A DNA stretch of 14,764 bases from Planctomycetota bacterium (lineage in GTDB: Bacteria; Planctomycetota; UBA8108; UBA1146), in NCBI GenBank assembly GCA_002691835.1, contig NZJA01000035.1:1-14764 (forward strand). The letters run 5' to 3'. Under the pieces are notes generated by a model that saw only the letters and a program-made list of their open reading frames with translations, made no database searches and was not told the origin of the DNA. A program made the translations under genes and the position numbers. How positions within the stretch are numbered: position 1 is the first letter of the stretch; each line of letters begins with the position of its first letter. Of this stretch, positions 11,848 to 14,764 are shown one piece after another.

Positions 11848-14764
11848 TCGATGGAATCACGCTGAAGGCGCTGGAAGATCTCCTGCACCCGTTCGGTGTG
11901 AACATCCATCTCGACTCGCAGGCGGTCTTCCGGTTCTCCGGCCAGGGTCGCCTCGAATCCGATGCGAATCGCCAGTTCGCGAAGGCTCGCATCTTCTTCC
12001 GGTACGGCCTTGATACTGGCTCGGTGCATCATCGACAGACGATTCTCGACCAGTCTCAAAAAGTGGTACGCCGTCCTAAGGGTGAGCGCATCATCGCGAT
12101 CGATGAGAGATGACTTTGCGAGAACTCGGATCGCTTCGGCGGTGGAAGGCTGACGAATCTCGGGGTGTGCTTTGCGGTGACGAAGAACCAGACTCTGAAC
12201 CAGGAACTCGATATCGATCAGCCCGCCTGGGCCTGTCCGAAAATCGATGCCATCCCTGCGCCCCGCCTGACGACGACGCTCATGCATCTCCCCCAATTCG
12301 AGAGCAATCTGCTGAGGTTCCACATGCCGCCCCAAATGCTCATCGATCCACTGCATCACCGCCGCTGCCAAAGCGGCATCACCACACGCCGCACTGCTGC
12401 GGACGAGGGCTTGATGTTCCCAAAGCTGGGACCGTTCGCCGAGAAAATAATCCTGAAACTCATCAAAGCGAGTCACCAGAGCACCACCAGCCCCATCGGG
12501 CCTCAATCGCAGATCGACCTCATACAGAGGTCCTCCAGTCCCTGGCTTGCCAATCATTTCAGTGATGTTCTTTAGATGCTGAGTCCAGAAGACTCTCTCC
12601 GGTTGCCCATCCGCCGTCGTCCCAAAACCATCATGAACAAGGATCAGATCGAGGTCGCTGGCATAACCCATCTCATCTCCACCGAGACGGCCAAGTGCCA
12701 GGATGGCATGCCGCGGGGGATTTTTCGGATCCGCTTTGAGCTCGCCCAAGAGTTGCTTTGTTTGCTCCAGGGAACGCTCATCGATCACCATCAGAATGGC
12801 TCGGGCGACCAGAGAAAGCGACGACAACACCCTGTCCAGGGGTAATCGCCCACTCAAGTCGAGGATGCCGATGTGAATGAAATGAAGCGCACGGAACTCT
12901 TGAATGCGACGAGATGCCTCCGCCTCTTCGGCGACCCCCTCCAGTGTCGAACGGAGCTCTTCGAGCAGACTATCCAGTGTCTCACGACGTACAGTTCGAA
13001 CACGATCCACTACCTCATCGAGAACCCCCGGATGATTCAGCAACAGCTCCGAGAGGTAACGACTTCTTCCAAACAGATCGACAAAGATCCGACACGTCTC
13101 CGGCCGCTCGGTGAGCTGCTGATAAAAGACCGCCGGTGCTCCCAGAGTTTCGACACACTGGACAAACATCAATGCAGCCTGATCCGGATCGGGAGTCGAA
13201 CGGATGGCATCGAGCAAGACCGGAAACAAGGCCGCCAAATAATGACGTGCCCGGGGTGACCGCAATCCGGTCTGTCTGGGAAAAGCCAATCTTCTCAACA
13301 ACTGGTAGGCCTTGCGGGGATCGCGGAAGGCGTAGCGACCGAAGACTCGATCGATGACTTCCGGCTCCGGCTCAAAGGCCAAAACGATATGAACTTCCCC
13401 AGAGCTCTCATCGCCGTAACCGCGGAATAGCGTATGAAAGAGAGATTCCAAAATGCTACGAATCCGATCGCGACGCAAATCGAGGGCCCCATATAGCGTT
13501 TCTGTCGAATCATATCCCAGAGATCGAGACAGGGCTTTCTGGAGAGCAGGGTCATCGGGTAACTGAAAAGACTGCCGTCGATGCTGAAGCATGCAGTGGT
13601 GTTCGACTCGGCGCAGAAACTGGTAGCCATCGAGAACACGGGCAGACTCTGCCGGAGTCAGCGCTCCAATCGCACCCAGCCGACGAATCGAGTGGTAGAT
13701 ATTGCCGCCTCGAATCGATCGATGAACCTGACCATGAAGCAACTGCAGAAACTGCACCAGGTATTCAACGTCGCGAATCCCACCCCAACCGACTTTCAGT
13801 TCTGATTCATTCTTGCCGGCGGGACTGCTCTCCAGAACCTCTTTCCAACCTTGGAGTTTCTGGATCTCTTCCAGATCAAAAGGTCTCTGGAAAACGAAGT
13901 GCGCCACTTCGTTGAGAAGTCGTTCCATTCCTTGGGTACCGTCGTGCACCGGACGACTGCGGATGTGGACGATTCTTTCCCAGGTTCCCGCCACTGCTCG
14001 AAACTCTGATCGTGCCTGACTGACTGTCGGTACCAGTGGGCCTGTCACCCCGCCGGGACGGAGTCGAAGATCTGTGCGGTAGATGGGAAAAGATCCGCCA
14101 TGACCTGAAAGGACTCGAAGAATTCCCCGAGCCGCTAATTCGCAAGGCCCCGGATCCGAATCGTCATCGCGCAGGAAGTAAAGATCGATATCACTGGAGA
14201 AGTTGAGTTCACGTCCTCCCCATTTTCCGAGGGCGACCACTCCCATCGGCAGCTCCTCGGCTCCGACCACCTGAAAGGCGGCCCGCACGGTCTGATCTGC
14301 CAGCTCACTCAGGGCTTCACCGGTCTGCTCGACATCGATGCCGCCATCCAATTCACAGCAAACAATGCGTAACAGTTCTCGACGGTGCCAGCGGGAAAGA
14401 GATCGCAAACGGGCGGTTTCATCGGCCCCCCCAATTCGAGGTGGCTCGACCATTGGATCACGGGGACCGGAAAACCCCGGAGAAGTCATCTCGACGAGAT
14501 GACCCTCCGCCAAGTCGGCCATCGGCTCACCTGCCCCAAAAATAAAGGTCAGTCGCTCCAGACGGCCTTCCTCAAGCAACTCCTGGGGGAATCCATAGTG
14601 ACCGGTGAGAGTCCGCTCAAGGCAGCCAAGGGCCGCATCGGGATCCGCGGCTTGCCTCAGGGCAAGTAGCAGTCTGTCAACCTGATCCTCCCCGATCGCC
14701 TTCAGAATACTGCGAAGATTCCAGAGAGCTCGATCCAGAGAGGCTACCGCCAATTCGGCCAGAC
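11844..14764 (-). CDS. glnE: Bifunctional glutamine synthetase adenylyltransferase/adenylyl-removing enzyme GlnE (5' end beyond window)
   Basis: GlnE adds AMP to glutamine synthetase to switch it off and removes it when nitrogen is short, under control of PII. Numbered from an in-frame TTG at 14753, the adenylyl-removing domain carries LGKWGGRELNFSSDIDL (175-191) with D188 and D190, followed by RLRPGG (230-235) and GGIRDVEYLVQFLQ (324-337). The adenylyltransferase domain carries LGRLGGDEMGYASDLDL (687-703) with D700 and D702, followed by DLRLRPDGAGG (747-757) and GGLIDIEFLVQSLVLR (843-858). Both sites look intact. The usual GKLGG reads GRLGG in the second domain. The frame remains open to the right edge and I see no ribosome site, so the true start probably lies beyond the window. 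The 3' end overlaps the convergent hydrolase gene. Confidence is very high. Confidence 0.96.
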   Translation of the reverse strand, partial: LAELAVASLDRALWNLRSILKAIGEDQVDRLLLALRQAADPDAALGCLERTLTGHYGFPQELLEEGRLERLTFIFGAGEPMADLAEGHLVEMTSPGFSGPRDPMVEPPRIGGADETARLRSLSRWHRRELLRIVCCELDGGIDVEQTGEALSELADQTVRAAFQVVGAEELPMGVVALGKWGGRELNFSSDIDLYFLRDDDSDPGPCELAARGILRVLSGHGGSFPIYRTDLRLRPGGVTGPLVPTVSQARSEFRAVAGTWERIVHIRSRPVHDGTQGMERLLNEVAHFVFQRPFDLEEIQKLQGWKEVLESSPAGKNESELKVGWGGIRDVEYLVQFLQLLHGQVHRSIRGGNIYHSIRRLGAIGALTPAESARVLDGYQFLRRVEHHCMLQHRRQSFQLPDDPALQKALSRSLGYDSTETLYGALDLRRDRIRSILESLFHTLFRGYGDESSGEVHIVLAFEPEPEVIDRVFGRYAFRDPRKAYQLLRRLAFPRQTGLRSPRARHYLAALFPVLLDAIRSTPDPDQAALMFVQCVETLGAPAVFYQQLTERPETCRIFVDLFGRSRYLSELLLNHPGVLDEVVDRVRTVRRETLDSLLEELRSTLEGVAEEAEASRRIQEFRALHFIHIGILDLSGRLPLDRVLSSLSLVARAILMVIDERSLEQTKQLLGELKADPKNPPRHAILALGRLGGDEMGYASDLDLILVHDGFGTTADGQPERVFWTQHLKNITEMIGKPGTGGPLYEVDLRLRPDGAGGALVTRFDEFQDYFLGERSQLWEHQALVRSSAACGDAALAAAVMQWIDEHLGRHVEPQQIALELGEMHERRRQAGRRDGIDFRTGPGGLIDIEFLVQSLVLRHRKAHPEIRQPSTAEAIRVLAKSSLIDRDDALTLRTAYHFLRLVENRLSMMHRASIKAVPEEDASLRELAIRIGFEATLAGEPEDRLRVEMDVHTERVQEIFQRLQRDSID

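Overview
This window reads as chromosomal DNA of a planctomycete. The strongest evidence is the gene pair at 5490-10673. It encodes a secreted planctomycete-type cytochrome c / DUF1549 / DUF1553 protein followed by a Tat-exported DUF1501 protein, a pairing expanded in Planctomycetes. A secreted DUF1080 (3-keto-disaccharide hydrolase family) protein is encoded divergently beside it. Base composition is moderately GC-rich, genes are tightly packed and GATC is conspicuously frequent. I see no tRNA, rRNA, CRISPR array, insertion sequence or integrase, and no gene-free stretch above 300 bases; the longest gap is about 160 bases.

Layout. (1) 1-2150, minus: the N-terminal 716 residues of a large protein that runs off the left edge. 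It has an N-terminal region with an R-N-x4-H motif resembling HEPN nucleases, a beta-rich linker, and a STAND/AAA_16-type ATPase domain whose Walker A motif is degenerate. (2) 2151-2313: a divergent promoter region with two perfect palindromes centred 40 bp apart. (3) 2314-2724, plus: an orphan GroES-family protein with an insertion and an acidic tail, and no groEL next to it. (4) 2745-4550, minus: helical-repeat (TPR-like) protein with a C-terminal class III nucleotide cyclase domain. (5) 4554-5339, minus: DUF1080 protein, three bases upstream of the cyclase gene and probably in one operon with it. (6) 5340-5489: divergent promoter region. (7) 5490-9182 and 9186-10673, plus: the cytochrome/DUF1549/DUF1553 and DUF1501 operon. 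(8) 10777-11847, plus: alpha/beta hydrolase of the monoacylglycerol lipase/S33 type. (9) 11844-14764, minus, partial at its 5' end: glnE, the bifunctional adenylyltransferase of glutamine synthetase.

How the genes may work together. The DUF1080 protein, the cytochrome/DUF1549/DUF1553 protein and the DUF1501 protein form a plausible export-dependent module for using complex, perhaps oxidised or sulfated, carbohydrates; this is inference from family and context. The left third (STAND-like ATPase, GroES-like protein, helical-repeat cyclase) resembles pieces of a signal-transduction or conflict-type module. AAA_16, TPR and cyclase domains are often fused in one polypeptide, and here they sit in neighbouring genes with a GroES-like protein between them. 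That is the most unusual part of the window. glnE is a housekeeping nitrogen-control gene convergent with the hydrolase, and the two genes share a four-base stop overlap.
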